This document shows positions 29,001-38,844 of a stretch of DNA of 64,000 bases, piece after piece; the first letter of the stretch is position 1, and each line of letters begins with the position of its first letter. The position numbers were made by a program, and so were the translations under genes. The DNA is from Paracyclopina nana. Taxonomy: Eukaryota; Arthropoda; Copepoda; Cyclopoida; Cyclopettidae. Below the pieces are notes generated by a model that worked only from the letters and a program-made list of their open reading frames with translations, was not told the origin of the DNA and did not search any database. Location: assembly GCA_019096065.1 (NCBI GenBank), contig JAGUCH010000001.1, forward strand, positions 15,314,001 through 15,378,000, written 5' to 3'.

Positions 29001-32000
29001 TACTTGCCTATATATCTATGCTACTTGTGATTGCCAATCCTAATGGAATTAGGATACCCTTTTTTGATGTGTGTTGTGCTTGCTTGTTATTTACTCTACA
29101 TATCCTTTTGATTGGATCCTCGATACACCACCTCGAACTGGGGACACTTTTCTCAGGACACACACACTGCACTGGGAGGAACATGGAAGGCATAAGGTGT
29201 GAAAATATATTAACCCAGGGGAAATCTTTTTGACGGCCGCCTGAAAGCCCATGAGGCAATATTGCGAGCCATATATGTATTATAGCTCATGCCGGGGTCT
29301 CGTCGAACGAGGCCCTCGCCTTAGTTGGCTACAGCCTCGAGCGGCAACTTTGGTGGGACACACAAAACTGCTATAACTTTGTGACAACAATGTTTGAGCT
29401 GCGAGTATGCACATATAGGCTGTGATTGCACTCCGCCTAAAAACATAGCGTATACTTTTAATGCATTGCAGCTCTTTTCTTCCCTAAAAATCCTACACAT
29501 TTCATGCCAGCCTGCCGTTTTTATGAATGGCTTCATTTCGCAGCAGGGCGGAGCTTCTTTGCCTGAAGAAATTGCTCTGGTATAGCATAGTACAAACTAA
29601 TGGAATTATGCTAGAGAATGGTATTATGTGTATGATACCACGCCCCAGCTGAGTTAAAACATGCTGATGATTCAATTTGGTGGGTGGCTTTTTTTGAGCA
29701 CACACAGAGCTTACAAACGCTCCTTATTGAGATGTTCAGAGCACGACACATTGCGTGCCAAGGTACCATCAAAGAGCAATTATTTTCAATATAACTTAGC
29801 TAATGATGCTATATAGTAGGAGCAGCAGCAGCCGCCAGCCCCCTTTGTTAATTGTGTGAATTATGGGAGTGAGTTGGTGGTTTCATCATTTTGACACCTT
29901 ATGAAGGAAGGCAGTATTTACCATCGTTTGATTCCTATATTGAATATAGAAGCATTTTTACTTGGGCGGAGCCTAGATAGCGAGCCATATGCATGGCCAA
30001 GAACAGCTCGTAAATATTAACAGCTTTTATGGCCTCTCAGGCCGCCATATGTTAGAAAATAACAAACATATTGTCATCTCAAGCAGCCGAGAACGAGATT
30101 GGCCGAGTCGATTAATTTGCATATTTTTAGGGCTGGCCAAGTCACTCTTCTTCTTCAAGTGTGCTCGCAAAATAAGAAGAAAAAATGCTCTGCAATGAAT
30201 AGTTGGCAGGAAATCAATTGCAGTTGTTGCAGGTACGGCAACAAAAAAATTGCTTCCCCTACCTAACTGCCATTACAACTATATAGTTCGAGTCATATAA
30301 TGATCCCAAGAAAATGTGAAACTTGCATACTGCTACTCGCGCACACATAAATTACGGGAAAAGGAAAATAAGAATTTGGGCCAATTCTCGTGCAAGACTT
30401 CAAAGTTGTTTTCCTTAGATCAAAGCTCAACATGACAAAATTTCAAGAATGCATCTGATAGAAAGATGCACTTGACTCTTCGTGAAAAAAAGGCTAAGCT
30501 TTCAAGTTCAAGCCTGGCTATGCAATGTTGTTCCAGGGTTGGAACAGCTGCAAATTCAAATTTAACACTAATTTTCGAGTGAGGGGGGAATTTATGGACA
30601 GTCTTCCATCTGAAATGATATGTTCTCTATTTGTCAGCTGTAAACGGAGGCACACACACTGTGAGGTTCTCTCTCTTTTTTGTCAGTTTCACACGGAAAA
30701 AGTCCCCATCTATAAAATGATACTTGAGCCTGATAATGATCACAATCAGGATTACTTTTCACTTTTGAGGCGTCGAGACAATGAATGGTAGTTGTGGGGA
30801 AAAAAGCTACGAAATAAGCACATGATCCCGCCCCTCAAACAAAATTGATCCAAGCTACACATTGCTGGCAGTTGCCGCCAAAAAACGCGAGCTTTTTTAT
30901 ACCTGAAACCATTATGGCTTGAGGGTAGAAAATATCTGAGAAATGTTGCTCAACCCTCCTATCCCATCTTTCTGAGGTGCACAGCGGGGCCAACGGTGGC
31001 CAAAACGTTCTCGGCCAAAAAAGCCTTCATAGCTATACGCTGGAATGGGGATGGAAAAATTGAGGAATGTCTGGCAGAGTGTTGGCTCAGTGTGCAATCT
31101 AGCAAAAGTTCGATGACTTGACTTTGGTTGTTGCCTGCTTGCACCAACAACTGAAGAGCAGCCGTCATGATCTAACTGAGTGATAGATGGACTTATACTG
31201 CTACTCGCCAGGTTTCCATAAAAACCCGGCTCTTTCAACCCTATTTTGTTCTAACGATGTTGATGAAACTCAACACGCTGGCTCAGTTGCTCGATATGTA
31301 CACAAACAAGAGAGAGCCATAATAATAATAAAAATGACGTTGTTTTGCAGGAATATTCGAGTGAGTCGCTTTGGCAGGTCTCCAAAACGCTCCGAAAAGT
31401 TATTGTTATGTAGTGTCATTTTTTGCATGGCGACAGCAGTGACGAAACGTCAAAAGTCGTTTGAGAGATACCTCATTATTATTGGGACACTCAATTGAGA
31501 CCCCCAACTACCTATTTAAGTTCAGTTAGTAGTGTTAGTGATCACTAATCAGGTTTTTCCAGCTGATTTCAATCTCCCTTGCGGTTTTTCTCAACTTCAG
31601 CTCCTCCAAAAAATCTGTATACATTTATTCCACATTTTGCCTGTCACTGTCTCCCACTTTTTTAAGGCTGACTGCTGAATTTCTCTCTCGCTTCAAGATT
31701 TCACCATCAAAAGCTATACAGTCATAATAGTCATATAAGCAGGCAAAGATGCAAAGCTACTACATGATTTTCCACCTTCCTGCCCACTTTTACTACTTGC
31801 TGTACACAGATGATGGGCTGTGCAGAGGAGGGGAAATTCTCAATTTCATGGCTCTCAAGCATTGTTATGGAAAATGAGATGAATCTTGTGTGTATATATA
31901 TACTTTGTGGGCCCCTGGGGCGCCTTTTTGAGTTTTGAAGCTTCTTCAACCACTAGAGTTGTTATAGCTCGCCATCCAATCATAAAGGGCCAGGTTTTGA

Positions 32001-35000
32001 AGCCGCGTCCCCCTCCCTCAGTTGGGGATCAGAAAAATCTCAGGTAGTAGACGAGCTTCTACTGTAGCTGCAACGTTTTTTCGTCTTCAACAACAGCTTA
32101 TCATCATGCCATGAGAGAGAGAGAGAAAATGTCAAAAATGAAATGGCTGTAGTAATTTTCTCTGGGTAGCCACCAATGGACAATTTTATGATGCCCCACC
32201 ACCACTAAACTGCTCGGATTTACTGCAATTTGAGACTCTTAAAAATGTTGCTTCTATGCTACAACAATTGAGATTCCCGCCCAGCTTTGATGCTGCTGCT
32301 GCTGCTGTGAATCCTTTTTCGAATTTGAAAGCTTGCAATACGTTGGCTCCAAACCAATATTGAACTCTCCATATAGATATTGGAAGGAAGTTGGTTATGC
32401 ATGAGCAGAAGACAAAGAGGATCATGGATGTTCATTTCTGGCCAAGAAGAGAGAGATTCCCTTTGAAAATGTCAAATTCAAGCACGTGGACATTGTCAAA
32501 TAGCCCAATGATGCATGCAGCAAAAATGGAGAATCCAATAGCAGATTTCACTCTTTGATCTTTCCCTCGTAAAGGGAAGAAAAGTCGAAACGAATTGGGA
32601 GCTTTTCTGCCAAAGAAGAACCTGGCTGCTACCTCATAACTCTTAACAAGTTCGTTTGAGAAATGTCCCCATGTCAGGTATGAGTTGTGCAGTTTTTTAC
32701 TGACCATCACCACTGCCTACCCGACCAGCCGACAACTCAACTGCAAAACATTCTTGAGCACTTTTAATTCTGCATGTACATAGTATATGCATATTCTGGG
32801 AGAAATTAACAGCGTTTTTATGGCTGGCTTAAATAGCCCTAATAATACGCTGAGATCGCGTCTGGTCGGGATTTCAGCAATGAAGTAGCCACCACTTTTT
32901 GGACGACGCGACTCTTCTCAAGAGTCAGGCTAAAGTTCTAAAAAAATGTTGGTGGTATCACATCTTGTGATCTGGAGCTTGCTTTATGCCTGACAGTTCC
33001 AGAATATAGGGCTTTGCATAGCAAGATATCTTATCAGGAGCAGAGATCTTTCCGAATTTGACAATTGTCCGCCTCTCGTCATAGATTGCTACCAATTTTC
33101 TCCTACTGCTAAAAAAAAGAAGCCTGACCACAAACTATCCACTACTGTGCTTTTTATGCTTGTTAGCAAAGTGATTTATTTCGCGGTTTTCCTCGAGAGA
33201 AGTAAACCGTCAAAACTATGTTTGGTGGGGATGCATACGCCATAGTGAATCGTTCGTTGTAAATTCCATGTAGTGCCATAAAATATGACTAGATATGCAC
33301 ATCATGCCTAATAGAGGATGATGCAGGGGCAATAAAGATTTATGGGACCAAAAAATGCCGCCATTGCTTTTCTTATAGATTGCTGGAGCGTTTAATTGGG
33401 ACATGGATTGTAAAAACGAGCCCTGAACTTATGAACAACGTTTCTCCAACTCTGAGGTGGGAAGGAAGTGTTGTGAGAGTGCATAAATGAGTCGAGATTA
33501 TTGCCAATATCGCTCTATATAGCATATGTAGAGCAAAGTTGACGAACAAAGAAATTGTTACAGATGATTCATTGTGGTGAATTCTACATGCGCAACAGCA
33601 GCAGATGAGAGAGAGACAACAATTGAATTAAGCCGATTTCAGGTCATGTACTATTATTGAAGTGACACAGCTCTCAGTTATTACAAGTTGGTAAGGGCTT
33701 CTGGGTCACTTTTTCCCTACATTAAAAATATCTAGCAGCAATGCAATTCTTAAAAGCGGCACTTATACCTAGAATGTCAAATGGAATGAAAATTCAATAT
33801 GTGGACTTATATGGATTAGACAATAGTGTGCTGCTGTATGGATAAATCCCCTATTGTCAAGCCTCTCTCATCATTTCAAAAGCATTTCGGCGGTAGTGGT
33901 GCATGGGGGGGACACAACAGTGCCATTATTTTTCGGGGTCCCAGGACTCAGATTTATTGTTTGTCAAAAGCCCATATAGCATACGTAGCAGTAGTAGTGT
34001 ATCCCATATAGCTGTTTTAATTAACATCTGCGAAGAGTTGTTACCCCTCAGGATATAATGGTATCCAGATTCACGCCCCCACTAAATAAGAAAGTGTCCT
34101 GCAGAGTGATGACAGTGGGTTTGGTCTAGAAATTGCCCATTTTTAATCTGTCCACCGTTGATGCATTATGTTATGGTATGGATTTTCAGAGGAGCAAAAT
34201 CTCGGCTAAAATGGTTAGAGGAGCATCACTGTAGACGCCATAAATACATTTTTGGCAAACTCATTCACTGATGATATTCGGTGGGCGTTGTTGCGCATCT
34301 CTTGCTTAAAAGTGGACCAGATGCTCGAATTATGGGGAAGATGACACGAAAACCAATCTGGTACAAATTGGATGAGGATTCTCTCTGGCAACGGCAGAGA
34401 CATACCAAAAATGAGCTACCATTCCATATGCTCGCACAATGGCAGTACTTGTGAAATTCCTCTATTATATGCAATATCATCCTTTTTGTCTCGATCCCCT
34501 TTCTTTCTGGGAACTACGTGGATTGATTTCCATCGGTTTTTCAGCCTATGTACGCAGTAGTATATCAATATTTCATGGCTTTCCTCCTTCCTTGCCCTCG
34601 CTACACACTGGCATCAATTTCTGACCAAAAGAGAAATGTTCATCCAAGATGAACTCGACAGTAGTCAGACAAGATCGTTTTCATCACAATGCCCCAACTG
34701 GGAGTTTGCCAAATCGCCCAACAACAACAGCAGCAGCAACAACAAAAGTAGCTACATCAGAAGTGGAAACGAAAGAAATTGCTAATTACTGCCGCAACAG
34801 AAAATATCCAACTTTTGCGAGAGGATCAAAAGGCAGAGATGATGTGAGGGGGGGAATTGTCACAAAAATCATCATGTGGCCTCTGTGAATTATTTATGTA
34901 CTGCGCTATATTTTCTTCGTGAGAGATGGTGGAGACCACGTTATAACATTCCATTATGTATAACGTTCTTCTTTTATGATTGTAACTTAGCATGCCATGT

Positions 35001-37428
35001 CAGTTTAACCCCTTTTGTCTCTCTCATCTCATCTAATAATCCATGTCAAATTGCGGTCCATGCTGCTGCTGCTGCGGCTGAATTCAATTCGGCTACTGCT
35101 CTACTTGCCTCCTTTCATAACAGCCAAGAAGAATGGGTGTCAAAAAAATGAAAAAGGAGGAAATGGTTAGCATGACTCATATTATGCTCCTGATGGTACA
35201 CAACTCGAGAGAGAGAGAGAAAGATCTCTTATAATCCCAGGAAAAGGGAAAACCTATGAAGGTCCATTCATCACAATAACGTGTCTTCCATATGATACTT
35301 TTCCGCAGCAGCAGAAAGTGGGGAAATGCAGCCGAGAAAATGGGCTCAGAACCTGAATAGCAGCTAGGTCAGAAAGTGGAAAAATCCATAAAGCCATAAA
35401 GTTACCATCCATATGCACATGATTGGATTGGCGGTAGCTTTTATGGACAGGGTCATCTATCAACTTTGGCCATAAAGGGTCTTTTGAGCCCCGTTGACCA
35501 GGTCACTACCACCATATGTGTGTAGTAGGGTCTCAATACTAAATAATCGTGTCAAAAATGATGGTGGCGAATGTGCGGCCAGCACGCGCGCGCCGCCGCG
35601 TTTTGACCCCCATTTGTTATCCCCCAAGCTGACTAATGGACGTGAATGACAGATATGACGCGTCTATTGACGCGCGCGCGAGCCTCCATAACTACGTGGA
35701 AATGGATATTCTAGCCGAGATTCCCCTTGGGGGATCATCAGGTCTCTGCGAAAGCTCTCTCTCTCTCGTTTACAGCCCTGTGCATTATACATTTTAACTC
35801 GTACGCTGCATACAGAGCCGTTTTATCAATCACAGCATCTAAAGTTGTCCAGCAGAACTGCTTCTGAGTCGTTGTCTGCTTTTTATGCAAGGAAGAATGG
35901 TCATAAAAATTGATTGCCACACCACACCACTTTTATCAGCTTTATGGCTCCTTTTAAAATGATATACATCATCTTGATCTACGGCCGAAGTCGCGCTCGA
36001 AAACGTCAAGAGGCGGAATATTGACACTTTGACTTTCACGCATTATTATTATCCTCGGTTGACGCGGGTGACGTTGAGCGATCGACTTTTGTCTTATCAT
36101 CAAAACTGGAGAAGAGTGGACTGTCAAAAATGAATGAGGAAGAAGCTCGTCCGCATGAAAAATGAGGCACATCTGCACTAGGGTCAGTCCTCTAAGCACG
36201 TGTCGTCGTCGAACTACACAATTCCGAGGAAACATATGTACAATAATAACCTACGACGTTTTTCCCTCACTGTGCGAGCTACTCTACATAGAAGTAGGGT
36301 CATGCGGAGTCAAATCAAGCAAATCATCTGTTAAAAAATCTTTTTTGACATCCGGTTTCCTTCCTTACTAATATGCATAGATCCTTGGCTGACGTTTGCG
36401 TCACTGGAAAATGTCTAATAATGGAATTTTGTTCGACAATAAGTTGTCTTTTCGTGCATGCCTCAATTGAGGATCTGCGGCAGCTGCTTTAATGGCTCAA
36501 GGTAAAAAAATGAGCAGCAGAACCTGATTGATAAGAAGAAGAAGCGATATTTCGGTGGTACTCTCTGCCATAGTAAAGGGGGTGAATCGATGGAAAATCC
36601 GGCCATGTGTGTCGTAGGTAGTAATATGTAACAAAGAGTCACAGCGGATCTGTCAGCGTCGCAGCGAATTATGCATTACATTGGTTAGAGATGACAGGTC
36701 GGAATGCAGCCGACATTATGGCTAAGAAAATATTAACCCAAAAAGTTAAATGCTGCGACAGATGTCTCCCTTTTTTTCGCTTTCAAGCCGGTCGGGTGGG
36801 GTCACGTCAAGTAATGACCGAAATCCACGTGTTGTCGCGTGCTCGCGCAACATTTAAATTTCCTCCCTTGCTACGAAGATTGTTTCCATTGTAAATGTCA
36901 TCATTTCATCATGAAGAAATTGTTCGCCTCGTTTTTTGTCCTATGAGATGCGCGTTTCTTTTGGCGCAGCAGACATAATTAATGGCTCGCGAGCTTTCAT
37001 CTTCATTCAGTGCTTTCTTCGGCTTTTTTCCGATTTAGCATTTTCGATGGAAAAATGTTTGCTTTCTCTCATCATCATCTTCATCATCCGCGTGGATGAC
37101 ATTTCGCGGCGTGCATTTCAAAGGAAAAAGCGTCGCCGAGACTTGGAAACTTGGCTCGAAAAGGGTTACCCCGTAATTAAATCAAATCGAGTGGCTAGTT
37201 AGAGCTGGCATTTTATGACGGTCGCCGTCATCTTTAAAAAACCGGTTGGCTGTCATAAAATTTTTTGAGCCGGACCAGCAAACTCCGCGCTTTTTTGCTC
37301 GAAAACGGGCAGCGTTCTCGCCACTGCAACCGCCGATATTAAAACGTAAAATTGCGCCTACCGTTGACGATGGTCGTGGTGCCGTCCTCGAGGTGTCGAA
37401 TGGGCTTGGCCTGCTTTCTCCTCGACAT
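7414..37428 (-). CDS. sal: spalt / SALL-family zinc-finger transcription factor, whole coding span of six exons
   Basis: Six minus-strand exons (37362-37428, 8651-12118, 8341-8480, 7945-8215, 7707-7876, 7414-7620) total 4323 nt and encode 1440 residues plus TAA. All five introns are GT-AG and their phases (1,1,0,1,0) agree. Order along the protein: repression motif at residues 2-9, acidic serine-rich region to about 115, glutamine-rich segment near 190-217, C2H2 pair at 396-444, C2H2 triplet at 781-861, C2H2 pair at 1187-1235, C2H2 pair at 1330-1378, short tail to 1440. The 2-3-2-2 finger layout and the repeated TTKGNLK motif are diagnostic of the SALL family. Family members are nuclear, sequence-specific repressors or activators that pattern segments, sense organs, tracheae or gills, and neurons. 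In insects sal acts downstream of Hox and Dpp signalling. No N-terminal C2HC finger is present. I cannot tell whether this is orthologous to insect salm, to salr, or to their unduplicated ancestor. Coordinates cover introns. Confidence 0.95.
7707..7876 (-). CDS. sal: spalt coding exon 5: last zinc-finger pair
   Basis: This 170-nt exon completes split Asp1316 and encodes residues 1317-1372. The acceptor is CTCTCCAG and the donor CAAG|GTAAAC, in phase 0. It carries one complete C2H2 finger (cysteines 1330 and 1333, histidines 1346 and 1350) with the [20 protein letters not shown] family signature. It also carries the cysteine half and TTKGNLK helix of the final finger, whose histidines come from exon 6. 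This corresponds to the C-terminal SALL cluster, which in vertebrate SALL4 binds AT-rich DNA. Confidence 0.95.
7945..8215 (-). CDS. sal: spalt coding exon 4: end of third finger cluster and linker
   Basis: This 271-nt exon encodes residues 1226-1315 and the first base of residue 1316. The acceptor is TTTATAG and the donor CCTG|GTGAGT. It starts [10 protein letters not shown], supplying the two histidines (1231, 1235) that complete the finger begun in exon 3. The rest is a polar, serine- and proline-rich linker with a short leucine/glycine stretch. It ends in an [10 protein letters not shown]-like segment that resembles linkers seen before the last finger pair of other SALL proteins. Confidence 0.94.
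8341..8480 (-). CDS. sal: spalt coding exon 3: first part of the third zinc-finger cluster
   Basis: This 140-nt exon completes split Thr1179 and encodes residues 1180-1225. Its acceptor is TTTTTTAG and its donor AAAG|GTATCT, in phase 0. It opens with IARGNTTC and contains a full C2H2 finger (cysteines 1187 and 1190, histidines 1203 and 1207), the linker TKERPFKC and the knuckle of a second finger (cysteines 1215 and 1218). The reading stops at FSTK, exactly where exon 4 supplies the matching GN(M/L)K helix. The ARGNTTC opening and the [20 protein letters not shown] core are typical of the SALL third cluster. Confidence 0.95.
8651..12118 (-). CDS. sal: spalt coding exon 2: Q-rich segment, zinc-finger pair and triplet
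   Basis: This 3468-nt exon encodes residues 23-1178 and has no internal stop. Its acceptor is a pyrimidine-rich tract ending TTTGCAG and its donor reads A|GTGAGT. It opens with an acidic, serine-rich, cysteine-free stretch. A glutamine-rich helix with a QQQQLLYMQ core follows near residues 190-217; in this family that region mediates SALL oligomerisation. A C2H2 pair lies at 396-444 (cysteines 396, 399, 424, 427; HTGERPYKC linker), followed by the family-typical [14 protein letters not shown] stretch. The triplet lies at 781-861: two linked fingers and a third after an 11-residue linker. An arginine/serine-rich patch sits upstream of the triplet. The C-terminal third is proline-, glycine- and serine-rich. 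Gly428, directly after the CxxC of the second finger, matches the residue used by the SALL4 cereblon degron. Confidence 0.96.
12309..12318. promoter_or_regulatory. TATA-like element just upstream of spalt exon 2
   Basis: The plus strand reads TATATATAAA and the minus strand TTTATATATAG, 190 bp upstream of the exon 2 acceptor. On the minus strand it is followed by a TTC-repeat tract. It could drive an internal spalt transcript that lacks exon 1; the first in-frame ATG would then be Met115. This is motif evidence only. Confidence 0.2.
13256..13269 (-). promoter_or_regulatory. CTCF-like motif near the 3' end of spalt intron 1
   Basis: The minus strand reads CCGCCAGGTGGCGC, 13 of 14 positions of the CTCF core and containing the AGGTGGCGC form typical of insects. 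It lies 1.1 kb upstream of exon 2. Binding is not shown. Confidence 0.4.
21254..21267 (-). promoter_or_regulatory. CTCF-like motif in spalt intron 1
   Basis: The minus strand reads ACACTAGAGGGCGC, which matches 13 of 14 positions of the bilaterian CTCF core CCASYAGRKGGCRC. Binding is inferred from the motif alone. Confidence 0.4.
21480..21600. other. CpG-rich island with an 18-bp palindrome in spalt intron 1
   Basis: A short block dense in GCGC and CGCC within AT-rich intron. It contains the perfect palindrome GCGCGAGTTAACTCGCGC at 21562-21579. No coding frame or RNA gene was recognised. It may be an enhancer or an alternative start region. Confidence 0.5.
23014..23042. repeat. CT dinucleotide microsatellite
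   Basis: About 29 bases of uninterrupted CT repeat in spalt intron 1. On the minus strand it reads GAGA, a binding site for GAGA-factor-type proteins in arthropods. Confidence 0.95.
26903..26946. repeat. Nested CpG-rich palindrome
   Basis: The 9-bp inverted repeat AGGTTGCGC (26903-26911) / GCGCAACCT (26938-26946) encloses the perfect 14-bp palindrome GCGCGAGCTCGCGC (26917-26930). The inner sequence resembles the GC core of the foldback element 800 bp away. It could be a regulatory site or an element remnant. Confidence 0.6.
27733..27887. mobile_element. Foldback MITE, copy 1 (in spalt intron 1)
   Basis: This 155-bp element is bounded by a perfect 16-bp inverted repeat, AGCCCGGTTCCAACAA, at 27733-27748 and 27872-27887. 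Both sides are flanked by TAT, a candidate 3-bp target duplication. Inside, a 13-bp perfect stem (27780-27792 with 27819-27831, AGTATAGTATGGT) surrounds a GC-rich core containing AGCTGAGCGCGCGAGCTAGC. The outer arms are also complementary. It has no coding capacity, so it would be non-autonomous. The 3-bp duplication points towards PIF/Harbinger-like or other 3-bp superfamilies, but the superfamily is not proven. Confidence 0.85.
37362..37428 (-). CDS. sal: spalt coding exon 1, SALL repression motif
   Basis: This 67-nt exon encodes 22 residues beginning MSRRKQAKP and ends in phase 1 at a donor reading G|GTAGGC on the minus strand. The first nine residues match the N-terminal SALL motif, which in vertebrate SALL proteins recruits the NuRD deacetylase complex. 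The start codon has A at -3, and an in-frame TAA lies three codons upstream, so translation cannot start further 5' in this frame. Joining to exon 2 recreates a glycine codon (G plus GC). The exon is too short for ORF-length gene finding and was recognised only from the conserved motif. It lies 25 kb from the rest of the coding sequence. Confidence 0.93.
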
Positions 37429-37960
37429 GCTGAATTAACTGAGGCTAGCAATGCTTCATTGAAACGGTGCCAAACTGGTTGGTCGGCGTGGGAAGGCCTA
37501 CGTTGATGATGGTGCGGATCCAAGTGGCTTAGATGAGCGCCACCAGCAAACTGCGTTGAGCACTGCACTACTAAAAGACTTGACGAGCGAAGAGAGCGAA
37601 GAGCGCTCAGACCGACCGAGCGGCAAGGCAGCAGGCAAGCGCGGCCGAGGCTGCAGCAATGCTGGCTTTCCTTCTCATAAAGCGAATCGCTTATGACAAC
37701 CTTTTTCTCATTGGCCCGCTCCACGGACAAATATGAATATGATGGGTCCTCCTCCCGAGCTGCACGGCCAACACAACACTCGCGCCGCACTCACTCATAT
37801 TTCCATCATCGCGCGCAGCAACCGGCGATCGCGCCACAAAGCACCGTTGCGATAGTGCGGCTTTTTTCGAACTCGGCGGATCCATCTTTAAAAAATCTTT
37901 TTCGATGGAGGACTCGCCACTGACTAAGCTCATCAGAGTCAGCTGTCGGGTCAAGCTAGG
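37429..37960 (-). promoter_or_regulatory. CpG-rich 5' UTR / promoter-proximal block of spalt
   Basis: The stretch immediately upstream of exon 1 is much richer in GC and CpG than the surrounding sequence. It includes GAGCGAAGAG repeats and clustered GACCGACCGAGCG. Its position directly upstream of a verified start codon makes it the 5' UTR or core promoter region. Open frames across it on both strands look composition-driven. Confidence 0.5.
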
Positions 37961-37997
37961 TCAACCACGTGGTCAGCTCGAAGCTGAGGCTGAGGCA

Positions 37998-38016
37998 GCG
38001 CGCGCGCGCGCGCGCG
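37998..38016. repeat. Alternating GC dinucleotide tract
   Basis: Nineteen bases of uninterrupted alternating G and C, flanked by further GCGC and CGCG words. Such tracts can adopt Z-DNA. It lies between the candidate TATA box and the spalt start codon. Confidence 0.9.
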
Positions 38017-38170
38017 AGCAACGTGACCCGCGCGTTGACCGGCCTGCTCAATAATATGGCTATCCTTCTCGGAATGGCGCGATTAGGCCGAGCGTCCTGA
38101 TTGCATTGATTGCATTACTCCGGATTGCCGCTTTTTAAAGCAGACACGCTCCGAATTGTAAAAAACGGGC

Positions 38171-38178
38171 TATTTATA
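38171..38178 (-). promoter_or_regulatory. Candidate TATA box for spalt
   Basis: The minus strand reads TATAAATA, an ideal TATA box, about 740 bp upstream of the spalt start codon. Initiation about 30 bp downstream would give a 5' UTR of roughly 720 nt that includes a GC dinucleotide tract. It would also include an upstream reading frame starting at 37790 that overlaps the true start in another frame. No clear TATA lies closer, so a TATA-less start inside the CpG-rich 37450-37900 block is an equally good alternative. Confidence 0.3.
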
Positions 38179-38632
38179 GCAAGCCTATTTTTGGAAGCAA
38201 GACAATTCGAACGCGGCGAATCATTTCATAGTCCTTTTCTAAATAGGAGCCTGCCCCGAAATCATGCATTTCCATATTTTGGAAATTATTATTATTTTCA
38301 TAAGTTAGTGTTCATAATAGATGAACGCGGCCGTGTTTGCTCGCTCGCATGCAAATAAGTGCCGGGCTCGGTCAACAGAGAAGAAAGTGAGTTCATCGTC
38401 AAAATCGGCGGCGGTTTTTGGTCAAAGAAAACCAAGAAGCGGGATTTCATACGTGGCGCATTATTGCGGCTCACCCACCGTGGATCATTCTTTATGCGCG
38501 AACGAACAACCGGCTTCAACGACGAGGCTTGACCACACCAACATCGACCAAGGCGCATCAAAGCGAGTCGGGTCATAACCCGTAAACTAGGCCCCATTTT
38601 TCAGAAGATTTATATCCTTTTGAGACGACTTA

Positions 38633-38844
38633 GGCCCGGTTCACCCGCGATATTATGATCATAATATTGAGCGATATTATGCTTATAAAAGCAAAGATCT
38701 GGTACTTCCAAAATAATTTTTTATCGGATTCGGTCTTTTGGTTCCAAAACCCATCCTACAACAGAATTTAAATTTTCAGTTTTTCAGTATTTCGTTCCGA
38801 TATTTTGACAAAATATCAGATATTATAAGCAGGTGAACCATGCC
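38633..38844. mobile_element. Harbinger-like MITE upstream of spalt
   Basis: This 212-bp AT-rich element has 16-bp imperfect terminal inverted repeats (GGCCCGGTTCACCCGC at 38633-38648; the right end at 38829-38844 differs at three positions). TTA is duplicated at both flanks (38630-38632 and 38845-38847), matching the TTA/TAA target preference of PIF/Harbinger transposons. The interior contains several GATATTATG-like inverted words and no open reading frame of note. The left terminus shares GCCCGGTTC with the two 155-bp foldback copies. It lies about 1.2 kb upstream of the spalt start codon. Confidence 0.7.

Larger units (their letters stand above)
12119..37361 (-). other. spalt intron 1, 25.2 kb, non-coding
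   Basis: This phase-1 GT-AG intron separates the repression-motif exon from the zinc-finger exons. I recognise no protein-coding gene in it on either strand; the longest open frames are short and lack family signatures. It holds a foldback element (27733-27887), CpG-rich palindromes (21480-21600 and 26903-26946), a CT microsatellite (23014-23042), two strong CTCF-like motif matches (13256-13269 and 21254-21267) and many TTTATGG/CCATAAA words. Large first introns of developmental regulators commonly contain enhancers. That role is inferred here, not seen. Confidence 0.9.

Noticed and set aside
30912-31238. A 108-codon minus-strand frame considered as a retroelement remnant
   Set aside because: No reverse transcriptase, integrase or gag signature could be seen.
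31535-31548. 14-bp palindrome TTAGTGATCACTAA
   Set aside because: Short palindromes of this length are expected by chance in 64 kb, and nothing around it supports a function.
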